DNA of 64,000 nt from Pedobacter sp. SYP-B3415 (lineage in GTDB: Bacteria; Bacteroidota; Bacteroidia; Sphingobacteriales; Sphingobacteriaceae). Of this stretch, positions 42,384 to 52,153 are shown in pieces. The stretch spans positions 186,001 through 250,000 of the forward strand of contig NZ_RXNQ01000034.1 in NCBI RefSeq assembly GCF_004138205.1, given 5' to 3'. The number at the start of each line of letters is the position of its first letter. The stretch's first letter is position 1. Below the pieces are notes generated by a model that made no database searches, was not told where the DNA came from, and saw only the letters and a program-made list of their open reading frames with translations. The position numbers were made by a program, and so were the translations under genes.

Positions 42384-43529
42384 ATGCAGTTCAGAGAGAT
42401 TACCGGGCAGGATCAGATTAAAAAACAGCTTATTCAAACCGTAAGGGAGGGCCGGGTGAGTCATGCCCAGCTTTTCCTTTCGCACGACGGCTCAGGGGCC
42501 TTACCTCTTGCTATTGCCTATGCTCAATATGTAAACTGTCAGAACAAAGGCGAGACAGATAGTTGCGGCGATTGCGGCTCGTGCCGGAAATACCAGCGTT
42601 ACATACACCCGGATCTGCATTTTTCTTACCCATTCTTTGGTTCCGGGAAGGACGATGTTGCAAGGAACTATCTTGAGCAATGGCGCGAAATGCTGCAGCA
42701 GGATCTGTATTTCGACATGGATACCTGGCGTTCAAAATTCGATTCAGGTAACAAACAGCCAAACATCAATATTGCCGAATGCCATGATATTATAAAAAAG
42801 CTGAGCTTCAAAGCTTTCGAAGCTGAGACAAAAGTATTGATCATGTGGCTGCCCGAATATCTTGATAAAGAGGGTAACACCTTGCTGAAACTGATTGAGG
42901 AACCACCGGCCAATACGCTTTTTATTCTCGTGGCAAGTAATGCCGAACGCATTCTGTCTACGATCCTGTCAAGAACCCAGATCGTAAAGGTTCCAAAACT
43001 TTCCGACGAAGACGTGTCTGTCTACCTGCAACAGCATGGTCTGGGCGATATCCAGGCTGCGGAATACAGTTTTCTGGCAGATGGTAACCTGGTCGAAGCA
43101 AAACGGCTTGCCGCAAATATCGAGAATGATAACGCGGTGGTTTTTGCATCCTGGCTACGCACGGCCTTTAGCAATAAAGGCATTGAATTGATCTCATTTT
43201 CAGAGAAGGCGGCGCTCTGGGGGCGGGAAAATCAGAAAAATTTTCTCCGCTATGGCATTCAGTACCTGAGGGAATGCTGTCTGCTGATCAGCGGAGCAGA
43301 AGCTTTGGTGAAATTACCACCGCAGGTGCTTGAAACTGCCAGAAAACTAGCTGCCCATGTTCTGAACCTGGCTATGACAGAGGCCCTGATCGGCGTGCTT
43401 GAAAAGGCCCACTACCACATCGAAAGGAACGCCAATGCAAAAATTCTTTTTTTAGATGTATCTTTACAGTTGGTGAAAATCATCAATTTTAAAACGCTCC
43501 CGCAAGGGACTCAATATATATATCAATAG
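42384..43529 (+). CDS. holB: DNA polymerase III subunit delta'
   Basis: 381 residues matching the clamp-loader delta' subunit: ITGQDQIKKQLIQTVREGRVSHAQLF, a zinc module with paired cysteines (NCQNKGETDSCGDCGSCRK), LSFKAFEAETKVLIMWLPEYL, GNTLLKLIEEPPANTLFIL and the SRC-like motif SRTQIVKVPKL. The Walker A lysine is absent (HDGSGALPLA in its place), as expected for delta', which does not bind ATP. It opens an operon with ricT and gldH; only one base separates its stop from the ricT start. Confidence 0.92.
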   Translation: MQFREITGQDQIKKQLIQTVREGRVSHAQLFLSHDGSGALPLAIAYAQYVNCQNKGETDSCGDCGSCRKYQRYIHPDLHFSYPFFGSGKDDVARNYLEQWREMLQQDLYFDMDTWRSKFDSGNKQPNINIAECHDIIKKLSFKAFEAETKVLIMWLPEYLDKEGNTLLKLIEEPPANTLFILVASNAERILSTILSRTQIVKVPKLSDEDVSVYLQQHGLGDIQAAEYSFLADGNLVEAKRLAANIENDNAVVFASWLRTAFSNKGIELISFSEKAALWGRENQKNFLRYGIQYLRECCLLISGAEALVKLPPQVLETARKLAAHVLNLAMTEALIGVLEKAHYHIERNANAKILFLDVSLQLVKIINFKTLPQGTQYIYQ

Positions 43530-43530
43530 T

Positions 43531-44973
43531 ATGGGATGTGGAAGTTGTTCATCCGGAGGCGGTTGCGCCCCTGCAGGATGTAAAAGTAATGGCTCGTGCG
43601 GAACAGGCGGGTGCCAGACCATGGAAGTACACGACTGGCTGTCGGATCTCGATATGCCATCCAATTATATACCTTTCAAAATTGTCGAAGTAAAATTTAA
43701 GGGTTCAAGGAAAGAATTTTTTGTAAATCAGGACGATATCTATCTGGAGATTGGCGAACTCGTAGCAGTCGAAGGACCAACAGGCGGTTACGATGTTGGT
43801 CACGTTTCGCTTACCGGCGAGCTTGTTCGGATCCAGATGAAGCGGCGAAAAACCACCGCAGAACAGGTTGTGAAAAAAATCTACCGCAAAGCCACCGAAG
43901 CTGACGTGGAAAAGTGGAAGATGGCTAAAGACCTGGAATGGGAAACCATGCATAAGGCACGCAAGCTGGCGCTCGACCTGCGGCTTTCTATGAAAATCAG
44001 CGATGTTGATTATCAGGCAGACAAGACCAAGGCAACCTTTTTCTATACCGCCGACGGCCGCGTCGATTTTCGTGAGCTGATCAAAAAGATGGCAGAATCT
44101 TTCCGGATCCGGATAGAAATGCGCCAGATCGGCATGCGACAGGAAGCCGGGCGCCTTGGTGGTATCGGCTCCTGCGGCCGTGAACTTTGCTGTTCTACCT
44201 GGCTTACCAACTTCAAAACGGTTTCTACCGCTGCGGCCCGCTATCAGAATTTGTCGCTGAATACCTTAAAGCTGGCTGGACAGTGCGGAAAGCTGAAATG
44301 TTGCCTCAATTACGAGCTTGATACCTACCTCGATGCGCTGAAAGATATACCTGACAGGGTTGAACCACTGCAGACAGATATTGGTGTGGCACGTCATCAA
44401 AAGACCGATATCTTTAAAAAGATTATGTGGTTTAGTTATCCTAATGATGAAAACTGGATTCCGCTCAAAGTAAGCCGGGTCCGGGAGATCATGGAACTGA
44501 ATAAAAAAGGTCAGAAGCCGGCAAACCTTAAAGAAGAAGCTGTAGAGCTGTCTGCACCTGCCGTGGTCGAGAAAACTTTTGATTATGAGAATGTTGTTGG
44601 TCAGGACAGCCTTACCCGGCTGGATGATAAAAACCGCAACAAGAAAAAGAAAGGCAAACCTGTGCAGGGAGGCCGCGAACAGCAGCGTAATAATCGTGGT
44701 CAGCAGCCAAACGGACAGAAGCAGCAGGCTCCAAAAAATCAGCCGCAGGCGCAGAAAGCACAGCAGCCGGCAAAAGTGCAGGGAGCGCAGCTACAGCCGC
44801 GCAACAACCAGAAGCCTAAGCCGGAAGTGTCAGGTGATCAGCAGCCCAAGGTAGCGCAAACCGTTGACGGGCAGGCTCCAAAGCCATCAAACAATAATCG
44901 TAACCGCAACAACAGGCGCCGTGGACAAAACCGAAAGCCCAATACAGGAAACGATCAGGTTCAGGGTGCCTAA
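43531..44973 (+). CDS. ricT: PSP1 domain protein, RicT-like, with Cys-rich head and low-complexity tail
   Basis: 480 residues. The head is a short Cys/Gly-rich stretch with seven cysteines (CGSCSSGGGC and CGTGGC), the middle (~40-300) is the PSP1 domain (VVKKIYRKATEADVEKW, GIGSCGRELCCSTWL and QCGKLKCCLNYELDTY), and the last ~120 residues are Gln/Asn/Lys/Pro-rich and probably unfolded. In Bacillus RicT is part of a complex that carries Fe-S clusters and acts on RNA processing. The conserved cysteine pairs fit cluster binding; the head and tail are lineage features. Between holB and gldH. Confidence 0.9.
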   Translation: MGCGSCSSGGGCAPAGCKSNGSCGTGGCQTMEVHDWLSDLDMPSNYIPFKIVEVKFKGSRKEFFVNQDDIYLEIGELVAVEGPTGGYDVGHVSLTGELVRIQMKRRKTTAEQVVKKIYRKATEADVEKWKMAKDLEWETMHKARKLALDLRLSMKISDVDYQADKTKATFFYTADGRVDFRELIKKMAESFRIRIEMRQIGMRQEAGRLGGIGSCGRELCCSTWLTNFKTVSTAAARYQNLSLNTLKLAGQCGKLKCCLNYELDTYLDALKDIPDRVEPLQTDIGVARHQKTDIFKKIMWFSYPNDENWIPLKVSRVREIMELNKKGQKPANLKEEAVELSAPAVVEKTFDYENVVGQDSLTRLDDKNRNKKKKGKPVQGGREQQRNNRGQQPNGQKQQAPKNQPQAQKAQQPAKVQGAQLQPRNNQKPKPEVSGDQQPKVAQTVDGQAPKPSNNNRNRNNRRRGQNRKPNTGNDQVQGA

Positions 44974-45439
44974 GCTACCGCTGCTTGCAGTGCTGGCCGG
45001 AATCGTTTTGCTGCTGGCAGGTTGTAAGCCCGTTGTGCGTACAGACACCAATGATGTTTTGCCCGGGCGTAAGTGGAGCTATACAAATAAACTAAAAGCA
45101 ACCTTTACGATCTCCGATCCGGCGGTAGCCTATAACCTCTCGTTCAGATTCAGGCACACGGCATCTTATGCCTACAGCGATCTATATATTCTGGTACACC
45201 ATTATTACCCCGGGCAGAAAAAGCTGACAAAACGATATCACATTCCGGTTGCCGGGGCAGATGGGATCTGGCTTGGCAGCGGTTCGGGAAATCTGTATAC
45301 CTGTGTTTTTCCGATTATCAGGAACGGGCGTTTTCCGCGCGCAGGTAATTATACGATAGAAATAGAGCAGAATATGAAAGACAACCCGCTGCGCGAAATT
45401 ACAGACGGAGGAATCAGTCTGGAGCCGGCAGAAAGGTGA
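44966..45439 (+). CDS. gldH: Gliding motility lipoprotein GldH
   Basis: 157 residues beginning at a GTG (PKLPLLAVLAG) that overlaps the end of ricT by eight bases. The lipobox LLLAGC gives a lipid-anchored Cys near residue 20, and the mature part matches GldH (KATFTISDPAVAYNLSFRFRHTASYAYSDLYILVHHYYPG, and DNPLREITDGGISLE). The ORF runs further upstream to 44864 inside ricT, but that part has no signal sequence in front of the lipobox and would be an overlap. GldH occurs in many non-gliding Bacteroidota too, so motility cannot be inferred from it alone. Confidence 0.9.
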   Translation: MPKLPLLAVLAGIVLLLAGCKPVVRTDTNDVLPGRKWSYTNKLKATFTISDPAVAYNLSFRFRHTASYAYSDLYILVHHYYPGQKKLTKRYHIPVAGADGIWLGSGSGNLYTCVFPIIRNGRFPRAGNYTIEIEQNMKDNPLREITDGGISLEPAER

Positions 45440-46087
45440 TTACCTGTTTATAAGCCTGTTCCGGATGGCAAATTCATACAACGAGACGGTAGAGTCCTGA
45501 AGACCCAGCTTCCGCACAATGTTTTTGCGGTGCGTACGTACGGTCAGTTCTGACAGAAATAGTTTTTCGGCAATTTCCTTTGACCGCATGTTGCTGCAAA
45601 TCATGGTAATGATCTGGACTTCCCTTTTTGTCAGGTTGTAACGTTTAAGAAATTCATCTGCAAAAAAACCGTTCTCATTTGCTGCACCTAAATGGTCATC
45701 TTCAAAAAAGGTTTCTCCCTGTGCAATAGCCGTTAATGCTGCCTTCAGTTTAGAGGGCGGTGAATTTTTGATCAGGTAACCATTTGCGCCCAGTGCCTTA
45801 ACCTCAGCAATGAGTTCGGGATTCTGATAATTCGAAAAAATCAGGGTTTTGACCGGCGGGTGCGCGTCGCGGATGTTCCTGAGAACGGTAAGCCCGTCCA
45901 TTTCCGGCATGTTGAGGTCAAGCAGCACCACATCCGGCCGTAGGCGATCCAACAAGCTGAGCAATGCCCTGCCGTTGTTTACAGAGCCAATGATATGCAT
46001 GGAAGATTCTTTGGCAAAAACGGACAACAGGCCCTCAATGATCATCTGATGATCATCGGCAACGATTAATGTAATGGCAGAATTCAT
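45440..46087 (-). CDS. NarL/LuxR-type response regulator
   Basis: 215 residues: a receiver domain with acidic pocket (VADDH), phospho-acceptor Asp57 in VVLLDLNMPEMDG, the Ser/Thr switch region LIFSNYQN and conserved Lys (YLIKNSPPSKLK), then a LuxR-type HTH (LTKREVQIITMICSNMRSKEIAEKLFLSELTVRTHRKNIVRKLG). It should bind DNA as a dimer. Its ATG overlaps the stop of the kinase gene upstream (ATGA), so it is the cognate regulator. Targets are unknown. Confidence 0.95.
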   Translation of the reverse strand: MNSAITLIVADDHQMIIEGLLSVFAKESSMHIIGSVNNGRALLSLLDRLRPDVVLLDLNMPEMDGLTVLRNIRDAHPPVKTLIFSNYQNPELIAEVKALGANGYLIKNSPPSKLKAALTAIAQGETFFEDDHLGAANENGFFADEFLKRYNLTKREVQIITMICSNMRSKEIAEKLFLSELTVRTHRKNIVRKLGLQDSTVSLYEFAIRNRLINR

Positions 46088-47922
46088 TTTATAAGCGGAA
46101 TCTCAATATTAACAATAACTCCCCCGGGCGGAGGGGAAAGTATCTCGCATTGCCCGTTGTAAAATGATATCCTGGAAACAATGCTGTGCAAACCTTTGCC
46201 GTTCTTGTCTGTGCCCTCAGACAGGCCGATACCGTCGTCTTCGTAAAATAATGTAATTGAATCTTCAAGTTCTACAAGCTGAAGCAGGGCATGCTTTGCC
46301 TGCGCATGTTTCAGCGTGTTATTCAGCAATTCCTGCGAGATACGATAAAGCGTTATAAGAATTGGCGATGGTATTGCCGTATCTGCTTCAAAACCCACGA
46401 TGATGCATTCAACTTCCAGTTTTCGGGTCAGGTTAATTGTGCCGGCCAGGTCTTCAATGGTTTTTGCAAAGCCATACTTGTCTATAGCAACGGGTGTAAG
46501 CACATGGCTCAGGTTACGGATGGTATGGGCCACATCTTTCAGCACCTCGGCAGCTTTCCGAAGCCGCTCGCGGTTCATGACATCCAACTCTCTGTTTTCT
46601 ACGACGGTACCCAGCTGCAGTGTAGCTACCGAAAGCTGGGCACCAACTTCATCGTGCAGCTGATCTGCAATGTGTCTGCGCTCATTTTCCTGCGTTTCAA
46701 TAATGCTTGCAGAAAGTGTACGCTGTTGTTCATTCATAGAAAGCAGCAAACGTTCGCGTTCTGATCTGTAACGGTTCAGCTGAAACGCCAGGCCAAAAAG
46801 CAGGATCAGCGCCTCAAAGACAAAGCCGGTCTGCATGCCAAAGTTTTGCCAGAAATTACTGCTTATCACCGTTACGCCTGCATGCACAAAAAACTCCGTG
46901 AGAACAAAGAAGAACAAAACGATAATTGAAAGCAGGAAAAACATGGCCTGCCGGTTTTTCTGTTTGATTTTCTCTGCTATGCTAAGTACGGTAGAGACAA
47001 GGATCAGTCCGATAACGAGCTGAAGCGCCACGAGCATGCCGGTGCCTAATTTAAACAGCGAGGGAAAAATCAGCGGTGCGATAAAAAGCAAACCCAGTAT
47101 AAAAGTGATGATCTTCAACCCACTGTTTAATTTGTACAACCGGCTGTTTTTGTCCTGCCCGATAAAATGCTGCATGAATAGTAACAGTGAAACGCCGCAC
47201 AGGGAATTGAAGAGCGGCCTGGCCAGGCTGGCAAATGCCGGAAACCCGGGCCAGAAATATTGAAATCCGTACCCTTTGTTTGCCATAACCCATGCATACG
47301 AGCTGACGATGTAACAGATATACAGAAGATAAAGGCGGTCCCGGATGGTAATATACAGGAACAGCGCGAACAGGATCATCAGGACGATGGCACCGATATA
47401 GATGCCGTTTAACATATTCTCGACAGCATGGTCCTCATGGTAGACTTCTGCGGGTATGAGCGTAGAAAAGATCTGCAGCGACTCGCCATGTTTGTCTATG
47501 CGCGCCAGGTACGTTGCCGGATCTGTAGTTTCAAAAACAAACTGGCGATCTGGTGCGGGTCGTTGATTAAACGGGAAATGATCTCCGGTTACCAGGTGAT
47601 TTTTAAGTATACCCTGCTTAAAATGGTAAAAGTCAATCCTGTTGATATGAGAATTGCCAATAATCCACCTGCGTTCGGCAACAGGTCCGGAAAGTTTTAT
47701 GGCAAGCCAGAAAACCGAGTTCGTATAACCTGCGTTGTAGTTTTTATTTCGAAGTTCTTTAAAACGGCCCTGGTCGAAAACCGTAAGCGCCTGACGCGCG
47801 TCCATGCTGCGGGCCGGATCTTCAAGAATAAAGATCTGTCTTGCCTGACAGACCTTGGTCAGCAATATAAAAGCCAGTAACAGAAAAAATCGGCACGGGG
47901 CCGGTGAGAGCAGGTTTTTCAT
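46084..47922 (-). CDS. 7TMR-DISM sensor histidine kinase (HisKA_3)
   Basis: 612 residues. A signal peptide (FFLLLAFILLTKVCQA) precedes a periplasmic 7TMR-DISMED2 domain (~25-160, beta rich, NAGYTNSVFWLAIKL), seven membrane helices (~180-370), a short coiled coil, HisKA_3 with the phospho-acceptor His in RRHIADQLHDEVGAQLS, and a HATPase (HALLQLVELEDSITLFYEDDGIGLS, GKGLHSIVSRI). The DISMED2 module usually senses a small ligand, often a sugar. The ORF is open to 47949; the Met at 47922 fits the signal peptide. Coupled to the response regulator. Confidence 0.93.
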   Translation of the reverse strand: MKNLLSPAPCRFFLLLAFILLTKVCQARQIFILEDPARSMDARQALTVFDQGRFKELRNKNYNAGYTNSVFWLAIKLSGPVAERRWIIGNSHINRIDFYHFKQGILKNHLVTGDHFPFNQRPAPDRQFVFETTDPATYLARIDKHGESLQIFSTLIPAEVYHEDHAVENMLNGIYIGAIVLMILFALFLYITIRDRLYLLYICYIVSSYAWVMANKGYGFQYFWPGFPAFASLARPLFNSLCGVSLLLFMQHFIGQDKNSRLYKLNSGLKIITFILGLLFIAPLIFPSLFKLGTGMLVALQLVIGLILVSTVLSIAEKIKQKNRQAMFFLLSIIVLFFFVLTEFFVHAGVTVISSNFWQNFGMQTGFVFEALILLFGLAFQLNRYRSERERLLLSMNEQQRTLSASIIETQENERRHIADQLHDEVGAQLSVATLQLGTVVENRELDVMNRERLRKAAEVLKDVAHTIRNLSHVLTPVAIDKYGFAKTIEDLAGTINLTRKLEVECIIVGFEADTAIPSPILITLYRISQELLNNTLKHAQAKHALLQLVELEDSITLFYEDDGIGLSEGTDKNGKGLHSIVSRISFYNGQCEILSPPPGGVIVNIEIPLIK

Positions 47923-48005
47923 GCAGGCGTTCAGGCAATGATGGGCCAAGACATACTGTCACAGCCACAAGTGGATCGTGCCGGGGCAGGTTTAACGTGC
48001 TCAAG

Positions 48006-49307
48006 TTACAATTTTGGCAGCAGCTGTTCAAGTTTCATCCCCCTCGAGCCTTTTAAAAGAATCAGGCTGCCTGTCACTTCCTCGCTTTCCAGGTAACTCG
48101 CGGCCTGTGCAGGGGCATCGAAGTAGATACCATCTACTTCATTCTTAAATGCACCGAACGCCGGGCCTATCAGGACGAGACGGTTAAAACCAGCATCTGC
48201 TGCGAGCCGGGCAATTTCCAGATGTTTTTCAGCTGAGCTTTCCCCCAGTTCAAACATGTCGCCCAGGATGGCCGTTTTATGCGGAGCCGACAGCGAGGAA
48301 AGATTTGTTATAGCTGCCCGCATACTGCTTGGGTTAGCGTTATAGAAATCACAAATCACTGTGTTTCGTTCGGTTTTTTCGATTTGCGAACGGTTGTTTT
48401 TAGGAAGATAACCTTGCAGTCCCTGGTTTATGGCATCGGCCGGCAGGCCAAAATAGTGCCCGATACAAATGGCTGCAAGGATATTTTCAAAATTATAAGC
48501 GCCCGTAAGCTGAGTTTGTACTTCGTAGGATGCCGTTCCGTCTGTCCACCGGAGTTTGAGATAAGGATCTGCTGCAATCAGCACTCCCTTGACTGAATTT
48601 GTATCGGCCTCCCCATAGAAAACTGTTTGAGTAAGTCCGGACCTGGACGCCATTTCCATGAGATCGGCGTTGTCCCGGTTAATAAAGGCGGTACCGTTAA
48701 GGGCTGCCAGGTAATCATACAGTTCGGCCTTACCTTTTTTTACGCCTTCAAACCCGCCAAAACCTTCAAGATGTGCCATTCCGACATTTGTGATCAGGCC
48801 AAGGTCGGGGCTGGCAATTTCACATAAACCGGCGATTTCCCGCTGGTGGTTAGCTCCCATTTCTACGATTGCGATCTGCGTGCCGGCCGGAACAGAAAGG
48901 ATGGTAAGCGGCACGCCGATGTGGTTATTGAGATTGCCTTCAGTAGCAAATACCTGATGTTTTTCTGCCAGCACCGCCCGGATAAGTTCTTTCGTAGTCG
49001 TTTTTCCATTGCTGCCCGTAAGACCTATTATAGGGATGTCGAGCTGCCGCCTGTGAAATGCCGCCAGCTCCTGCAATGCTTTCAGGCTGTCTTCAACGAA
49101 GATTAATCCGGGGTGTTGAGGCAGACCGGGCCGGTCGACAACTACAAATGAAGCCCCTTGTTCCAGGGCCTGCAGCGCGAAGTCGTTTGCGTCAAAATTA
49201 TCACCCCGAAGCGCGAAAAAAAGGCTTCCGGTACTGATCTTCCGGGTATCGGTTGATATCTTCGGATATTGCAGGAAACGATTATAAAGCGCTTGAATGT
49301 CTGTCAT
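48006..49307 (-). CDS. murF: UDP-MurNAc-tripeptide D-alanyl-D-alanine ligase
   Basis: MurF adds D-Ala-D-Ala in the last cytoplasmic step of the peptidoglycan precursor. The 433-residue product has the Mur ligase order: N-terminal UDP-binding domain (STDTRKISTGSLFFALRG), P-loop GLTGSNGKTTTKELI, central domain motifs (EGNLNNHIGVPLTIL, IVEMGANHQREI, INRDN), and C-terminal domain with YNANPSSMRAAI and LGDMFELG. Monocistronic; a near-consensus -7 box (TAATTTTA) lies a short distance upstream. Confidence 0.97.
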   Translation of the reverse strand: MTDIQALYNRFLQYPKISTDTRKISTGSLFFALRGDNFDANDFALQALEQGASFVVVDRPGLPQHPGLIFVEDSLKALQELAAFHRRQLDIPIIGLTGSNGKTTTKELIRAVLAEKHQVFATEGNLNNHIGVPLTILSVPAGTQIAIVEMGANHQREIAGLCEIASPDLGLITNVGMAHLEGFGGFEGVKKGKAELYDYLAALNGTAFINRDNADLMEMASRSGLTQTVFYGEADTNSVKGVLIAADPYLKLRWTDGTASYEVQTQLTGAYNFENILAAICIGHYFGLPADAINQGLQGYLPKNNRSQIEKTERNTVICDFYNANPSSMRAAITNLSSLSAPHKTAILGDMFELGESSAEKHLEIARLAADAGFNRLVLIGPAFGAFKNEVDGIYFDAPAQAASYLESEEVTGSLILLKGSRGMKLEQLLPKL

Positions 49308-49443
49308 GGTTATCTGTTATGCTGTAAAATTACAACGAAGCTAACGAAACCGAAAGCACAAAAGGCAGCACAGGGATTTTTTGATGGGGAGGCCTGCTCC
49401 CGTTATACAAAATCTTGATATCTTGTGACCCTCAACAACCTTC

Positions 49444-51909
49444 ATGAAAAAGCTATTTTTATTGCTTGTGCTTTTGCCGGCCCTTGCCGTTGCCCAGCTG
49501 CCGGATCCTGATACTTTTCTCGGTTACGAACTGGGCAGCCGGTTCACGTCGCATGGTAAGGTTACCGCGTATTTCAAGGCTGTCGCCGCTGTTACGCCAC
49601 GCGTAAAACTGGTTCATTATGGCAAAAGTAATGAGGGCCGGGAACTGATGGTGGCTTTTATATCTTCAGAAGAAAACATAAAAAACCTGGAAACGATCAG
49701 GGAAAATAACCTGGCTATGACCGGGTTGACATTAAAAAAAGAGCAATTAGGCACACCGCCGGTCATTCTATGGATGAGCTATAACGTTCATGGAAATGAG
49801 GCCAACTCGACAGAGACGGCGATGAAGGTACTTTACGAATTAACTTCTGGCGGCGGTAGCACAAAAGATTGGCTCAGCAACACCATTGTCGTTATCGATC
49901 CCTGTTTAAATCCTGATGGCCGCGAGCGGTATGTATCCTGGTTCAACAGCGTGGTTGGAGACAAACCAAATCCCGACCCGGCAGCAAGAGAACACGCAGA
50001 GCCATGGCCGGGCGGCAGAACAAATCACTATTATTTTGACCTGAACAGGGACTGGGCCTGGCAGACACAGCAGGAAACGAAGGCCAGGATAGCTTTGTAC
50101 AACCGCTGGATGCCGCAGGTGCATGTTGATTTTCATGAACAGAGTTACAATGAACCTTATTACTTTGCACCTGCCGCTGAGCCGGTACACCGCGATATTA
50201 CGCCCTGGCAGCGGAGTTTCCAGGTGGTAGCCGGTAAGAACAATGCAAAGTACTTCGATGCAAACGGCTGGCAGTACTTTACAAAAGAACGTTTTGACCT
50301 GCTCTATCCTTCTTATGGTGATACTTATCCGCTCTATAACGGAGCAATTGGGATGACCTATGAACAGGGCGGTATCGGCGCCGGGCTTAGTGTTGTAACG
50401 GTTGATGGTGATACATTAACCCTCAAAGACAGAATTTCTCATCATTTTACAACCAGCATCGCAACATTGGAGACGGTTTCATCGCATGCCTCCCGTCTGA
50501 TCAGCGAGTTCAGGAAGTATTTTGCAGAGGCAACAGACCGCAAGACAGAATACCGGGCATATGTGATCAAAAACGATGATCCCGCAAGAATCGCTGCGTT
50601 GGCTGCATTGCTTGACCGTAACCAGATCAGTTATGGCTATGGCGGTTCGGGGACGGTTACGGGTCTGAATTATGAAAGTCTGAAGAATGAGCGTGTACGT
50701 ATTGAACGAAATGACATGATTATAAGTGCCAGGCAGCCAAAGTCAGTGCTGGTGGGTGTTCTTTTTGAACCGGAAACCTACGTGACTGATTCTAATACAT
50801 ATGACATTACGGCCTGGGCATTACCTTACGCTTTTGGTTTAAAGGCGTACGCCAGCAGGGAAGCTGTAAGTCCGGCGTTTTCGTTGGCAGAAGCGCCTGT
50901 AAAACCAGCCAGGGCGTTAGACCCTAAGGCCTATGCCTGGGTTCTCGACTTCAGGGGGCACGAGGACATCCGCCTGGTAAACGATCTGCAGCGTCAAGGC
51001 ATTAAATTCCGTATTGCGGATGATGATTTTGCGATCGGGGAACAAGCTTTTAGCAGGGGAAGCCTGCTTGTATACAGAAACGAGAACGAACGCAGCGTGC
51101 CGAAGCTGGCGGCAGCACTCGAAGCAACTGCTGCGGCCTCCAAGCATAATTTTATAAATGTGGCATCAGGTTTTGCAGCCAAAGGGCGCGACCTCGGCTC
51201 TTCGCCTTACCGGATCATGCGCATGCCAAAAATTGGCATCGTTTCTGGCCCGGAAACTTCTGCTCAGGGACTTGGAGAGCTCTGGCACTTTACAGAACAG
51301 GAATTGGGATTAATGCCCACGCTCGTTAATAGCACTTCGCTTGCCGGGAACCTCGACCTGCAGAAATTTAATACACTGGTCATACCAGACGGAAGTTACA
51401 AAACTCTGCCCGCTGAAGCACTCGCCTCATGGGTTTCGAACGGCGGACGCCTGATCCTGATCGGCGGCGCCAACCAGGCGGTTACAGGCAAAAAGCCATT
51501 CGAACTGAAACTCAAAACAGATCCGGAAGAGAAAAAGCCGGGCAATTTGAAAAAGTACAGCGAGAAAGACAATTTTGCGGCGTCTATTCCCGGAGCAATC
51601 TACAGTCTGAACCTGGATAAAACGCATCCCCTTTCGTTTGGCATGGTCGATGGACTCTATTATACGATTAAGACAGACGATACCATCTTTGAGTTTATGA
51701 AAGAGGGCTACAATGTCGGGGTACTTGCACAGAATAATTTTCGTTCGGGAATGGCCGGATCGAAAGTCCGTTCAAGGCTTAAAGACGGTTCGCTGCTGAG
51801 CGTTCAGCCGGTGGGCAAAGGTCAGGTAATTTACCTGGCAGACGATCCGATTTTCAGGTCGTTCTGGCATAATGGTAAACGATTGATGGTGAATGCGCTG
51901 TTTTTTTAG
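49444..51909 (+). CDS. Exported M14 family zinc carboxypeptidase
   Basis: 821 residues with a signal peptide (FLLLVLLPALAVA-Q). The M14 domain carries zinc ligands His116 and Glu119 in NVHGNEANSTE, the substrate loop DPCLNPDGRERY, a third ligand His231 in VDFHEQSYNEP, and the catalytic Glu307 in GMTYEQGG. The C-terminal ~350 residues have no known enzyme motif, but two parts resemble a type 1 amidotransferase-like fold (TLVIPDGSYKTLPAEALASWVSNGGRLI), as in many long Bacteroidota M14 proteins. It probably degrades peptides or peptidoglycan stems outside the cytoplasm. No adjacent partner gene. Confidence 0.9.
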   Translation: MKKLFLLLVLLPALAVAQLPDPDTFLGYELGSRFTSHGKVTAYFKAVAAVTPRVKLVHYGKSNEGRELMVAFISSEENIKNLETIRENNLAMTGLTLKKEQLGTPPVILWMSYNVHGNEANSTETAMKVLYELTSGGGSTKDWLSNTIVVIDPCLNPDGRERYVSWFNSVVGDKPNPDPAAREHAEPWPGGRTNHYYFDLNRDWAWQTQQETKARIALYNRWMPQVHVDFHEQSYNEPYYFAPAAEPVHRDITPWQRSFQVVAGKNNAKYFDANGWQYFTKERFDLLYPSYGDTYPLYNGAIGMTYEQGGIGAGLSVVTVDGDTLTLKDRISHHFTTSIATLETVSSHASRLISEFRKYFAEATDRKTEYRAYVIKNDDPARIAALAALLDRNQISYGYGGSGTVTGLNYESLKNERVRIERNDMIISARQPKSVLVGVLFEPETYVTDSNTYDITAWALPYAFGLKAYASREAVSPAFSLAEAPVKPARALDPKAYAWVLDFRGHEDIRLVNDLQRQGIKFRIADDDFAIGEQAFSRGSLLVYRNENERSVPKLAAALEATAAASKHNFINVASGFAAKGRDLGSSPYRIMRMPKIGIVSGPETSAQGLGELWHFTEQELGLMPTLVNSTSLAGNLDLQKFNTLVIPDGSYKTLPAEALASWVSNGGRLILIGGANQAVTGKKPFELKLKTDPEEKKPGNLKKYSEKDNFAASIPGAIYSLNLDKTHPLSFGMVDGLYYTIKTDDTIFEFMKEGYNVGVLAQNNFRSGMAGSKVRSRLKDGSLLSVQPVGKGQVIYLADDPIFRSFWHNGKRLMVNALFF

Positions 51910-52093
51910 CGGGATGACATCAAAGCTGTAGCAACATGATGTGATCCGATCTTCACGAACTATATAAACTCAACCCATTGCTCCATACCGATGTTGGGGA
52001 TGTATCGTAACTTTTTTGAAATTTACTATAGTGAACTTTGAAACAGATAGGATAATAGCTACTTTTATACCTCAGTTTCCGCTCTCAACCATC

Positions 52094-52112
52094 AGATTGT
52101 CGCTCACAATCT
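52094..52112. repeat. Inverted repeat AGATTGT-CGCTC-ACAATCT
   Basis: A perfect 7-bp stem with a 5-base loop and no T-run after it on either strand. It may be a regulator site or a small RNA hairpin; its use is unknown. Confidence 0.35.
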
Positions 52113-52153
52113 AAGTTCGCTCCAATTTATCATTACTAACCTAGATTATTAGA

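Noticed and set aside
44650..44960. Repeat array in the 3' part of ricT
   Set aside because: It is Gln/Lys/Asn-rich low-complexity coding sequence without a regular repeat unit.
44864..44965. Long form of gldH starting inside ricT
   Set aside because: It would put ~34 polar residues in front of the lipobox, so no signal peptide would work; the GTG at 44966 gives a normal lipoprotein.
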